Shown here: positions 1-7,514 of the stretch, piece by piece
Position numbering within the stretch: the first letter of the stretch is position 1
Layout of the letters: every line of letters begins with the position of its first letter
Assembly (NCBI GenBank): GCA_900557645.1
Contig: USSZ01000012.1
Span: forward strand, 1 to 30,210
DNA: 30,210 bases
From: an uncultured Eubacteriales bacterium
Lineage (GTDB): Bacteria; Bacillota; Clostridia; Christensenellales; UBA1242
Reading direction: 5' to 3'
The notes under the pieces: model-generated
Databases searched by the model: none
Told to the model about the DNA's origin: nothing
Seen by the model: only the letters and a program-made list of their open reading frames with translations
Made by a program: the position numbers and the translations under genes

Positions 1-308
<308 letters not shown>

Positions 309-442
309 TAAAGAGAAATGACGTCGACAGAGAGATATCTCTGGTAGTTAAGGTAAAACTTAATGAAAGAAAAAGTACAAGTAGATGATATATCTACACC
401 GCACAATAACTTTAAGACATATATGTTATTTAATTAATAAAG
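309..442 (+). other. 16S rRNA trailer, no tRNA or 23S gene
   Basis: This is the stretch between the 16S 3' end and its terminator. It contains two short inverted repeats, AGAGATATCTCT at 331-342 and GTAGAT-GATAT-ATCTAC at 381-397, and no tRNA cloverleaf or 23S 5' end. Trailers of 16S genes normally pair with the leader to form a processing stem. The leader is outside the window, so this cannot be tested here. I see no coding potential. Confidence 0.6.
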
Positions 443-473
443 AAAGACTAGGATAAATCCTAGTCTTTTTTTT
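443..473 (+). terminator. Rho-independent terminator after 16S
   Basis: A perfect 12-base inverted repeat (443-454 with 457-468, core AGACTAGGA / TCCTAGTCT) runs directly into a tract of eight T residues (466-473). It is about 135 bases past the 16S end, so transcription of the rRNA unit should stop before reaching any other rRNA gene. Confidence 0.92.
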
Positions 474-646
474 GTGTCTAGAGACACTTTATATCGTGTG
501 TCCAGGGACACTTTTTATCGTTGAATATATTCTAAATACAAATCTTATTTGTTCCCTATGTGTCTAGAGACACTTTATATCGTTTAACATTTGTCTAAAC
601 AATGAATAATTTTCGTTCCCTATGTGTGCAGGCACACTCCTTATCG
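474..646. repeat. Four covarying 14-base palindromes with TATCG tails
   Basis: Four copies of GTGTNN-AG-NNACAC lie at 474-487, 498-511, 560-573 and 624-637. The arms are GTGTCT/AGACAC (copies 1 and 3), GTGTCC/GGACAC (copy 2) and GTGTGC/GCACAC (copy 4), so arm changes are matched on the opposite arm. Each is followed by a T-rich stretch ending in TATCG. Copies 3 and 4 are preceded by the identical GTTCCCTAT (551-559 and 615-623). Copies 2 to 4 are spaced 62 and 64 bases. This is the notable content of the 387-base gene-free stretch 310-696; the rest, 647-696, is plain A+T-rich sequence. It could be a multi-site operator, a set of small RNA hairpins or a genome-wide intergenic repeat. Confidence 0.85.
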
Positions 647-696
647 CAGATTATTTTTTATTTATTTTTTACTTTTGTGTTTATTAAAATTTTATA

Positions 697-1257
697 TTAA
701 ATATTATTTTCTGATTCTGTTAATTGTTCTTTAATTTCTTTTAATAATTCGTTAAATGATTTCTTCTCTTTTTCAATTTCACTTTTAGATTTATTTATTT
801 TATTTTGACAATAAATATCAAAATATTCATTTAATATGATTTCAAAATCTTTTATTAGCAACATTTCTGGTTTTAAAATTTGTAATGCCCCAATACCATA
901 TTTTTTTACTAGTTTAAGAACTGAAGAGGGTTTTATTGCAAAACCTTCACTATCAAGTTCTTCTTCGGTTGCTATAACATCAAGTTTTTTATCAACCACG
1001 CAAAAAGAATTTGTTGGAATAACATTTTTAAAAGCACCCCAATTTTTTAAATTTTGAATTTTACCTAAACGAATCACAGCAAGACCATTGTAAAAGTAAG
1101 CATTTTCATAAGGTTGAAAATTTTTAAAAAGAACATAAATTTTTTCTTTAGAATCTCCATCATGATAAATTGCTTTTTTAGAAATTCCTTTTTTTGTATA
1201 ATCTATAACTTCAATATAATTGTCATCTTTTTTATAAAAATTATCTAGATTTAACAT
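697..1257 (-). CDS. hypothetical protein, 186 aa
   Basis: I do not recognise this protein. It has no signal peptide or membrane segment, so it is probably cytoplasmic. Residues 1-115 look like mixed alpha/beta with several short beta-rich stretches (for example IYVLFKNFQPYENAYFYNG). The last 40 residues are a Lys/Glu-rich helix, likely a coiled coil. The start at 1257 is supported by GAGAGG seven bases upstream and by a consensus SigA promoter 20 bases before the codon. The gene is transcribed towards the palindrome array at 474-646 and diverges from the deacetylase gene at 1355. No terminator hairpin is visible just after the stop. The single-gene unit and consensus promoter suggest steady, possibly high expression. 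The function is unknown. Confidence 0.85.
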   Translation of the reverse strand: MLNLDNFYKKDDNYIEVIDYTKKGISKKAIYHDGDSKEKIYVLFKNFQPYENAYFYNGLAVIRLGKIQNLKNWGAFKNVIPTNSFCVVDKKLDVIATEEELDSEGFAIKPSSVLKLVKKYGIGALQILKPEMLLIKDFEIILNEYFDIYCQNKINKSKSEIEKEKKSFNELLKEIKEQLTESENNI

Positions 1258-1277
1258 GAATTAACCTCTCTATATCT

Positions 1278-1306
1278 ATTATACTAGGTCATAATTTTAT
1301 TGTCAA
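1278..1306 (-). promoter_or_regulatory. consensus SigA promoter of the 186-aa gene
   Basis: Reading the minus strand, TTGACA (1306-1301) is followed by exactly 17 bases and TATAAT (1283-1278). This is a perfect match to the housekeeping promoter consensus with optimal spacing. The expected start of transcription is about 1271-1272, giving a leader of only some 15 bases before the ATG at 1257. Confidence 0.88.
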
Positions 1307-1354
1307 TATGAAAAATAAGGTTATATTTGCATATAAATTGAATATATATGAAAT

Positions 1355-2086
1355 ATGAAAAAGATTCATTTTAGTGTTATAAAAATAAGAAAGTGGGCTG
1401 TTAATTTGACTGTTATATTAATTGTTGGAGTTGTGGCAGGTTTTGCAATCATTGCAGGTTTTAATGCCATGCCTACTTCTGCAGTTAGTGGTGTTTATTA
1501 TAATGGAGATAAGAACAGCAACAATGTTACCCTTATGATTAATGTATATTGGGGGACAGAATATCTTGATGATATGCTTGAAATTTTAGACGAAAAAGGT
1601 GTTAAGACAACATTTTTTGTTGGTGGAACATGGGCAGTATTAAATGAAGATTATTTAACAAAAATATATAGTGCTGGTCATGAACTTGCAAATCATGGTT
1701 ATCATCATAAAGATCATGATAAACTTGATGAAGAAGGGAATTTAAACGAAATAAAAACGACACATACTATCATAAAAGAATTATTAGATGTTGATATGAA
1801 TTTGTTTGCACCACCAAGTGGGGCATACGATAAACTTACTGTATCTTGTGCATCTCAACTTGGTTATAAAACGATTATGTGGACTAGAGATACAATAGAT
1901 TGGAGAGACCATGATGAAAATCTTATATATAATCGTGCAATAAAGAATGCCAGTGGAGGAGACTTGATATTGATGCATCCTACAGAGGCTACTGTTAAGG
2001 CATTACCAAACATCATAGATTATTTTCAAAGCAATAACTTTAATTTAACTACAGTATCTGAAAATATAGGAAACACCATTTCATAA
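1355..2086 (+). CDS. PdaB/YlxY-like polysaccharide deacetylase, 243 aa
   Basis: This is a NodB-fold (CE4) protein anchored by one N-terminal membrane helix (about residues 14-36), with the domain outside the membrane. The family removes acetyl groups from peptidoglycan or related sugars, and the PdaB/YlxY branch occurs in spore formers. Motif 2 is intact as H114-GYH-H118. Motif 3 is FAPPSG (151-156) instead of the usual RPPxG. Motif 4 (DTIDW, 179-183) and motif 5 (LMHPT, 206-210) are recognisable. Motif 1 is changed: the usual TFDDG is NVYWG (63-67), so the catalytic-base and metal Asp pair is absent. I recall similar NVAWG-type variants in clostridial relatives, so this is probably a subfamily trait. 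Activity is uncertain. No clear Shine-Dalgarno precedes the ATG. The gene ends at the terminator at 2111-2156. Confidence 0.85.
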   Translation: MKKIHFSVIKIRKWAVNLTVILIVGVVAGFAIIAGFNAMPTSAVSGVYYNGDKNSNNVTLMINVYWGTEYLDDMLEILDEKGVKTTFFVGGTWAVLNEDYLTKIYSAGHELANHGYHHKDHDKLDEEGNLNEIKTTHTIIKELLDVDMNLFAPPSGAYDKLTVSCASQLGYKTIMWTRDTIDWRDHDENLIYNRAIKNASGGDLILMHPTEATVKALPNIIDYFQSNNFNLTTVSENIGNTIS

Positions 2087-2110
2087 TACAAAATGTTCAA
2101 TAAAGCAACA

Positions 2111-2156
2111 AAAAAATATTCTCAAAAATCAATTTGACGACTTGAGAATATTTTTT
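2111..2156 (+). terminator. Rho-independent terminator after deacetylase gene
   Basis: Perfect 15-base inverted repeat (2111-2125 with 2142-2156, core ATATTCTCAA / TTGAGAATAT), a 16-base loop and a terminal run of T. Its descending arm also contains the -35 element of the next promoter. Confidence 0.8.
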
Positions 2157-2170
2157 ATTTGTGCTATAGT
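2142..2170 (+). promoter_or_regulatory. SigA promoter for ftsK cluster, nested in terminator arm
   Basis: TTGAGA (2142-2147), a 17-base spacer and TATAGT (2165-2170), each element one mismatch from consensus. Transcription would begin near 2177, ahead of the ftsK start at 2211. This argues against the in-frame upstream ATG at 2142, which would lie inside the promoter. Confidence 0.6.
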
Positions 2171-2210
2171 AATTATGTTAAAGAAATTAATATTTTTTAA
2201 AAGGATAAAA

Positions 2211-5201
2211 ATGGCTACATTTCAAGTTTCAAATAAAAATAAAAATAAGACAAATAGAAATGTGAAATTGATTGCTGGTTGGATATTGCTTGCTTTATCA
2301 ACATTTGTTTTTTTGTTTTCGGTAACAAAATTAATCCCTTTTCTTCAATATTTCTTTTTGGGAATATTGGGAATTTTTGTATATCCATTATGTGTTTTAG
2401 GTTTTATTGTATCACTTGCGTTGTTAAATAATAAAAAATATGTAATGCCTAAAAAGTATGCTATATTTTTAGTACTTAGTTTATATTTGTTTTTATCAAT
2501 AATTCAATTAATCATTATTGGTGCTCCTAATGATATGGGATATGGTGATTATATATTATTAAATTATAATAAACAACTTACTGCTGGCGGACTATTGATA
2601 GGATTTATTCCATCTAGTCTTGTTATGCTTATGGGACTGCCAGCAACTTATGTTGTGCTTGGTGTGGCATTTATTACATCACTTGCATTTTTTATCGAAG
2701 CAGTTTTATCATTAAGAAAGACTGCAAAAGAACATAAACCAATAAAATTACAAATTAAAGAGAAAGAGATTAAAGAACCTTTCAATCCAAGAGTAAATAT
2801 TGCTAGAAATGAAAAAGTTTTTAATAAATTTGATAAAGAAACTAAAGTTATGCTTGATGGTAATCAAGAAGAAGAGCAAAAACATGAACTTTCAGCAAGA
2901 GAAAAATTAGGGTTAGTAGGTGGTTATAAATCAAACTATGGTGTAGATACTCAGGTATCACAAAGAGAACTTAAGTTGCCAGAAGAAAAAGATAGCAAAG
3001 GGAAAGTTCCTGAAGGCATGAGTATACGTGAATATCTTTTGTCTCCACCCAAAGTAGACATAGAAAAATTTATTGAACAACGACCAAAACAAAGAAGAAA
3101 TCCAGTTCAACAATTAAATATAAATCAAACATATTCAAATTCATCAATGGTAACTAATGCGACAACTGGAGAAATTAACAAAAATGTAAATGAAATAAAG
3201 AATAATGATGAGATAAAACCAAATTCATTTATTCATGAGGAAAATTTTGATTTTTCACAAACACAGTCTTTAAAAAGAGGTAATTTGCCTGATGTAAAAC
3301 CAGAGGAAATAACAAATGAGGCTGAAGATATAATTCGTTCTGTTGTCGAACAAGAAAAAATTGAACGAAGCGAAGATGAACAATTTAAAGATTATATTGA
3401 TTTTGATGAAATTGAAAATAAAGAACAAAATCAAGAAGAACAACCAAAATCATTTGATAGAGATAGGAATATAGGAAATAATTTTTCTAGGGATAGTTTC
3501 TCAAGGGATAATAGTGAAGATGGGAAAAAAGAGACTTTCTTAAGAGAACGACAAGATTTTTCAAATAATGAAACAAATTCAAGTCAAAATAGATTTAGCC
3601 AAAATAATCAATCAACAAATTCAAATGATAGATTTGGAGCGAGAGAAAGTGAATTTGCAAGAAATAAACCAGTCGATGAGATGGAAAAAAGAAAAAGGTT
3701 TGTTCAACTTGATGATGATGGTAAAAAAGAAGAGAAAATTAAGCCTTATAAATATTCTCGTCCATCACTTGATTTAATTACAACAAAATCAGATGATTTA
3801 TCAATGTTTAATGAAGAAATTCCTGCAAAACGTGTTGCACTTGAAAATGCACTTGAAAATTTTGGTGTTCCAGCAAAAGTGCAAAATGTTGTTATAGGTC
3901 CAACTGTTACAAGATATGAAATTGAAATGCCTGAAGGAATTTCAGTAAAAAGAGTTTTATCTCTTGATGCCGACATTGCTTATGCACTTTCTGCAAAAGG
4001 GGAAATAAGAATTGAAGCACCAATTCCAGGCAGAAGTATTGTGGGTATAGAAGTGCCTAATAATAAAGTTGCAAAAGTAAGCATAAAAGATGTTTTACAA
4101 TCAAAAGAATTTTCATTAAGTCCATCTCCATTAACATTTGCTCTTGGAAAGGATATTACTGGAAATGTAAAGGTTTGCAATTTGCAGAAAATGCCACACC
4201 TACTTGTTGCAGGAACTACTGGTTCTGGTAAAAGTGTATGCTTAAACTCTATCATAGTTTCTATTCTTTATAAGTCATCACCTGATGAAGTTAAATTTAT
4301 TATGATTGACCCTAAACAGGTTGAACTTTCAATGTATGAGGGATTGCCTCATATGGTTATACCAAAAGTAATTACAGATCCAACAAAAGCAGTCAATGCA
4401 CTTCAATGGGCAGTTGATGAAATGGAAAGACGATTTAAACTTATTTCTGAAGAAAGAGTAAGAAATATTGATGAATATAATAAGACTGATAAAGTGCTTC
4501 AAAATAGAGTTCGTAAGATGCCTTATATAGTCATCATATTTGACGAATTTGCAGATTTTATGGCTGTTGCAAAAAATGAGATTGAAGATAAAATAAGAAG
4601 ACTTGCTGGTAAAGCCAGAGCAGCAGGTATTCACTTGATTTTAGCAACACAACGTCCATCTACAGATGTTGTTACAGGAACATTAAAAGCAAACCTTCCA
4701 GCAAGAATTGCATTTAAAGTTGCAGGACGAATTGATAGTGAGGTTATCATGGGGGCTACTGGTGCTGAAAAACTTCTTGGATATGGAGATATGCTCTATA
4801 AACCTACAGATTCTGCTCCTGTTCGTTTACAAGGTTGTTTTATTGATACGCCAGAAACCAAAGATATAGTCAATTATATAACAGCAAACAATGAAGAAAT
4901 ATTTGATGAAGAAGCATTTAATGCTATCAATAATCCAAATAAGAATACAAATGGTGGTGGCGATAATAAAGATGGTGTTGATCCACTTCTTCCAAATGCT
5001 TTAAAAATTTGTATTGATAATGGCGTTGCGTCAACAACTATGGTTCAGCGTAAATTGTCAATAGGCTATCCTCGTGCTGCAAGAATTATTGACCAAATGG
5101 AAGAAAGAGGTTATATTTCTAGTGCAGAAGGCTCTAAACAACGTTCTGTTTATATTACAATAGATGAGTTTTATGCTATTTTTGGAGACATTTATGACTA
5201 A
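2211..5201 (+). CDS. ftsK: FtsK/SpoIIIE DNA translocase, 996 aa
   Basis: Septum-anchored ATP-driven DNA pump that clears and aligns chromosomes at division (FtsK) or moves DNA into the forespore (SpoIIIE). Four membrane segments lie at about 20-42, 48-72, 81-101 and 128-166. A long hydrophilic linker rich in Asn, Gln, Glu and Arg (about 170-520) follows, with FSRDSFSRDN-type tracts. The motor comes next: Walker A GTTGSGKS at about 668-675 and Walker B IIFDEFAD near 778. The C-terminal winged-helix gamma domain (about 924-985) reads the polar DNA motifs that guide translocation. ATG 2211 was chosen because AAAAGGA sits five bases upstream and a promoter ends at 2170. The stop overlaps rimO by eight bases. 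FtsK and SpoIIIE cannot be told apart from sequence alone. The linker is long and low in complexity, but the frame is open throughout. Confidence 0.95.
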   Translation: MATFQVSNKNKNKTNRNVKLIAGWILLALSTFVFLFSVTKLIPFLQYFFLGILGIFVYPLCVLGFIVSLALLNNKKYVMPKKYAIFLVLSLYLFLSIIQLIIIGAPNDMGYGDYILLNYNKQLTAGGLLIGFIPSSLVMLMGLPATYVVLGVAFITSLAFFIEAVLSLRKTAKEHKPIKLQIKEKEIKEPFNPRVNIARNEKVFNKFDKETKVMLDGNQEEEQKHELSAREKLGLVGGYKSNYGVDTQVSQRELKLPEEKDSKGKVPEGMSIREYLLSPPKVDIEKFIEQRPKQRRNPVQQLNINQTYSNSSMVTNATTGEINKNVNEIKNNDEIKPNSFIHEENFDFSQTQSLKRGNLPDVKPEEITNEAEDIIRSVVEQEKIERSEDEQFKDYIDFDEIENKEQNQEEQPKSFDRDRNIGNNFSRDSFSRDNSEDGKKETFLRERQDFSNNETNSSQNRFSQNNQSTNSNDRFGARESEFARNKPVDEMEKRKRFVQLDDDGKKEEKIKPYKYSRPSLDLITTKSDDLSMFNEEIPAKRVALENALENFGVPAKVQNVVIGPTVTRYEIEMPEGISVKRVLSLDADIAYALSAKGEIRIEAPIPGRSIVGIEVPNNKVAKVSIKDVLQSKEFSLSPSPLTFALGKDITGNVKVCNLQKMPHLLVAGTTGSGKSVCLNSIIVSILYKSSPDEVKFIMIDPKQVELSMYEGLPHMVIPKVITDPTKAVNALQWAVDEMERRFKLISEERVRNIDEYNKTDKVLQNRVRKMPYIVIIFDEFADFMAVAKNEIEDKIRRLAGKARAAGIHLILATQRPSTDVVTGTLKANLPARIAFKVAGRIDSEVIMGATGAEKLLGYGDMLYKPTDSAPVRLQGCFIDTPETKDIVNYITANNEEIFDEEAFNAINNPNKNTNGGGDNKDGVDPLLPNALKICIDNGVASTTMVQRKLSIGYPRAARIIDQMEERGYISSAEGSKQRSVYITIDEFYAIFGDIYD

Positions 5202-6516
5202 AGAAGAATTAATTCAGAAGACAATTTCAGCAATCAGTTTAGGTTGTGATAAGAATAAAGTTGATTTAGAAAAAATGCTTGGCAGATTGCATGCGTTTGG
5301 TTTTACAATATCTGATGATATCTATTCATCAGATATTGTGATAGTAAACACATGTGCATTTATACAACCAGCACAAGAAGAAGCAATAATGAATATTATT
5401 GAAATGGAAAATCTTAAACAAAATGGTATACTTGAAAAAGTCATTGTAACAGGTTGCTTTCCTGAGAGAAATTATAATTCAATGAAAGAAAATTTTCCAA
5501 CCATAGATGCATTCTTAAGATTAAGGGACAATGATAAAATTTGTGAAATAATAGAAGATTTATATAATGTTGAACATGATAAACCAATAAAAAAATATGA
5601 GAGAATTTTAACTAATAGCCCAAGTTATGCATATTTAAAAATTGCAGATGGTTGCAATAATGTTTGTTCTTATTGCACGATTCCAAGAATTAGGGGAAGA
5701 TATATAAGTTATCCTATGGAAGAACTGTTAGAGGAAGCAAAAAATTTGGTAGGAAGAGGAGTTAAAGAACTTATTTTAGTCGCACAGGATACAACTCGTT
5801 ATGGTGAAGATTTGTATGGTGAAAATAAATTAATAGAGTTATGCGAAAAATTATCTAAAATAAAAAACCTAGAGTGGATAAGACTACATTATTTATATCC
5901 TGAAAAGGTTGATGATAAATTGCTTTCATACATAGTCAAAAATCCTAAAATGTGTAATTATATAGATTTACCACTTCAACATATAGATAACGATATACTT
6001 AAGAGTATGAGAAGAAAAGTTGATGAGAATGGAACTAGAAATCTTCTTGAAAACTTAAAAAATAATTATCCATCACTTGCTTTGCGTTCGACATTTATTG
6101 TTGGTTATCCAGGAGAAACAAGGGTTAAGTTTAAAAAATTAATTGAATTTATTAAGGATACAAAATTTGATTATGCAGGTTTTTTCCCTTATTCAAAAGA
6201 ACCAAATACTGCAAGTTTTTATATGAAAAAACACCTGTCTAATTGGACTAAAAAGCATAGATGGAATAAAATTAAGAAAGTGCAAAATCAAATTGCACTT
6301 GAAAAAGCAAAAGAAATGATGGGACAAGAAATAGAGGTTTTAGTAGATTATTTTGACGAAAGCACTGGAGAATACGTTGGACATAGTCAAAAACTTTCAC
6401 CTTTAGTTGACTTTGGAGTTCGTTTTGTGGATAATGGTAATATAAATTGTGCCCAAATCATAAAAGTTAAAATATATGATTTTGATGGTAGCGATTTTAA
6501 AGGAGAAGTATTATGA
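5194..6516 (+). CDS. rimO: ribosomal protein S12 methylthiotransferase RimO, 440 aa
   Basis: Radical-SAM enzyme that adds a methylthio group to a conserved aspartate of ribosomal protein S12. The N-terminal UPF0004 domain carries cluster cysteines C18 (SLGCDKN), C54 (NTCAF) and C88 (TGCFPE). The radical-SAM domain has C154-x3-C158-x2-C161 (CNNVCSYC). The C-terminal TRAM domain (about 375-440, starting GQEIEVLVDY) is present. SLGCDKN and the overall pattern separate RimO from MiaB, which has YGCQMN. Length is normal. ATG 5194 is preferred over an upstream in-frame ATG at 5164 because GGAG lies seven bases upstream and the protein then begins just before the first conserved block. The start overlaps the ftsK stop, and the stop overlaps pgsA (ATGA), so the three genes are translationally coupled. 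Confidence 0.94.
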   Translation: MTKEELIQKTISAISLGCDKNKVDLEKMLGRLHAFGFTISDDIYSSDIVIVNTCAFIQPAQEEAIMNIIEMENLKQNGILEKVIVTGCFPERNYNSMKENFPTIDAFLRLRDNDKICEIIEDLYNVEHDKPIKKYERILTNSPSYAYLKIADGCNNVCSYCTIPRIRGRYISYPMEELLEEAKNLVGRGVKELILVAQDTTRYGEDLYGENKLIELCEKLSKIKNLEWIRLHYLYPEKVDDKLLSYIVKNPKMCNYIDLPLQHIDNDILKSMRRKVDENGTRNLLENLKNNYPSLALRSTFIVGYPGETRVKFKKLIEFIKDTKFDYAGFFPYSKEPNTASFYMKKHLSNWTKKHRWNKIKKVQNQIALEKAKEMMGQEIEVLVDYFDESTGEYVGHSQKLSPLVDFGVRFVDNGNINCAQIIKVKIYDFDGSDFKGEVL

Positions 6517-7496
6517 ATACACCAAATAAAATAACATTATCAAGATTATTGTTATTGCCAATAATAATATTCTTCTATTTGGCTGATTTTATTCCTTATG
6601 GCAGACTTGTTGCAACAATAGTCTTTATAATTGCTTGCCTAACAGATTTTTTAGATGGTTATTTAGCAAGAAAGCATAATCAAGTAACAGACTTAGGTAA
6701 ATTTTTTGATACGATAGCCGATAAGGTTTTAATAATGACAGGACTTATTTTAATTATTGCAGCACCAATTAAAGGAAGTGCTCCTATTGTTTTTCCTACA
6801 TATTTAGGTGTAATTTGTGTGATAATTATTTTGGCAAGAGAATTTATAGTAAGTGCTTTACGTCAAATTGCAGCCTCAAGGGGAATAGTTCTTGCTGCTG
6901 ATATGGGTGGTAAAGTAAAAGCAACAATTCAATATGTTTCTGTTTCACTTTATATGTTTTATGCATTTTTTATAACAGATATATATCCTTTAATAGAGAA
7001 AGAAGCGGCAGAAAAAGCAACGGGAATAATAAGTTTTATTCTTATGATTATTTTGATTGCTGCAACAATTTTGACAATTTATTCAGGGGCAAGTTATCTC
7101 ATCAGAAATAGAAAAGTTTTTAAAACTGATAAGAATGATAATTTTGTTAATCATGATGAATTAGATGATATTGAAGATGAAATAGAAAATGATTCTTTAA
7201 CAGATGAAGAAAAGTCTGAAGAACAATTACAGTATACTGAAAATGCTTTTAGTGAATTAGAAGAATCAGTTAATGAGCAAAAATTATCAGAAGAGCAGAT
7301 TGGTGCTATGCAAACATTTTTTAAGTTTGAGAAGGTAACTGCGACCTTATTGCAACAAGAAATGAAACTCAGCACGTATAAATCTTCAAAAATTGTATCC
7401 GAACTTGAAAACTTAGGTTTAATTTCAAAACCAGAAGGTAGAAATCGAAAACTTCTTATAACAAAAGAAGAATTTGACAAAAAATATAATAAATAA
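6513..7496 (+). CDS. pgsA: PgsA phosphatidyltransferase with C-terminal winged-helix extension, 327 aa
   Basis: Residues 1-205 are a CDP-alcohol phosphatidyltransferase that makes phosphatidylglycerophosphate from CDP-diacylglycerol and glycerol-3-phosphate, the first committed step to phosphatidylglycerol and cardiolipin. The signature D-x2-DG-x2-AR-x8-G-x3-D-x3-D is complete (DFLDGYLAR followed by GKFFDTIAD), with several membrane helices. PgsA normally stops near 180-200 residues. Here an acidic linker (about 206-258, rich in Asp and Glu) leads to a soluble domain at 259-327 with winged-helix features: VTATLLQQEM, a recognition-like helix YKSSKIVSELENLG and a beta wing (ISKPEGRNRKLLIT). 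It resembles the FtsK gamma domain two genes upstream (GYISSAEG versus GLISKPEG), or MarR-type domains. The frame is continuous. AAAGGAG precedes the ATG, which overlaps the rimO stop. Confidence 0.92.
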   Translation: MNTPNKITLSRLLLLPIIIFFYLADFIPYGRLVATIVFIIACLTDFLDGYLARKHNQVTDLGKFFDTIADKVLIMTGLILIIAAPIKGSAPIVFPTYLGVICVIIILAREFIVSALRQIAASRGIVLAADMGGKVKATIQYVSVSLYMFYAFFITDIYPLIEKEAAEKATGIISFILMIILIAATILTIYSGASYLIRNRKVFKTDKNDNFVNHDELDDIEDEIENDSLTDEEKSEEQLQYTENAFSELEESVNEQKLSEEQIGAMQTFFKFEKVTATLLQQEMKLSTYKSSKIVSELENLGLISKPEGRNRKLLITKEEFDKKYNK

Positions 7497-7514
7497 AAAT
7501 ACTAGAGGATTAAA

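Noticed and set aside
309..442. tRNA gene in the 16S trailer
   Set aside because: No acceptor stem, T-loop GTTCRA or anticodon stem can be found; only two short palindromes.
474..511. Palindromes 1 and 2 as extra terminators of the 16S unit
   Set aside because: The loop would be two bases (or four with a five-base stem) and only copy 2 has five consecutive T residues; the real terminator is at 443-473. A terminator role is not excluded but is weak.
474..646. Palindrome array as a CRISPR array
   Set aside because: Repeats are only 14 bases, spacing is uneven (24, 62, 64), the flanks are partly conserved rather than unique spacers, and no cas gene is nearby.
836..1057. 73-codon frame on the plus strand
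   Set aside because: It is the shadow of the 186-residue gene, which has a promoter and ribosome-binding site on the minus strand.
1303..1336. SigG- or SigE-type promoter before the deacetylase gene (CATATAAA)
   Set aside because: No -35 at proper spacing; a match of this quality is expected by chance in A+T-rich DNA.
2142..2210. Upstream in-frame start adding 23 residues to FtsK
   Set aside because: It falls inside the terminator arm and promoter and has no ribosome-binding site; ATG 2211 has AAAAGGA.
3568..3777. Overlapping frame in the ftsK linker
   Set aside because: Low-complexity A-rich DNA gives open alternate frames; there is no ribosome-binding site and the FtsK frame is continuous.
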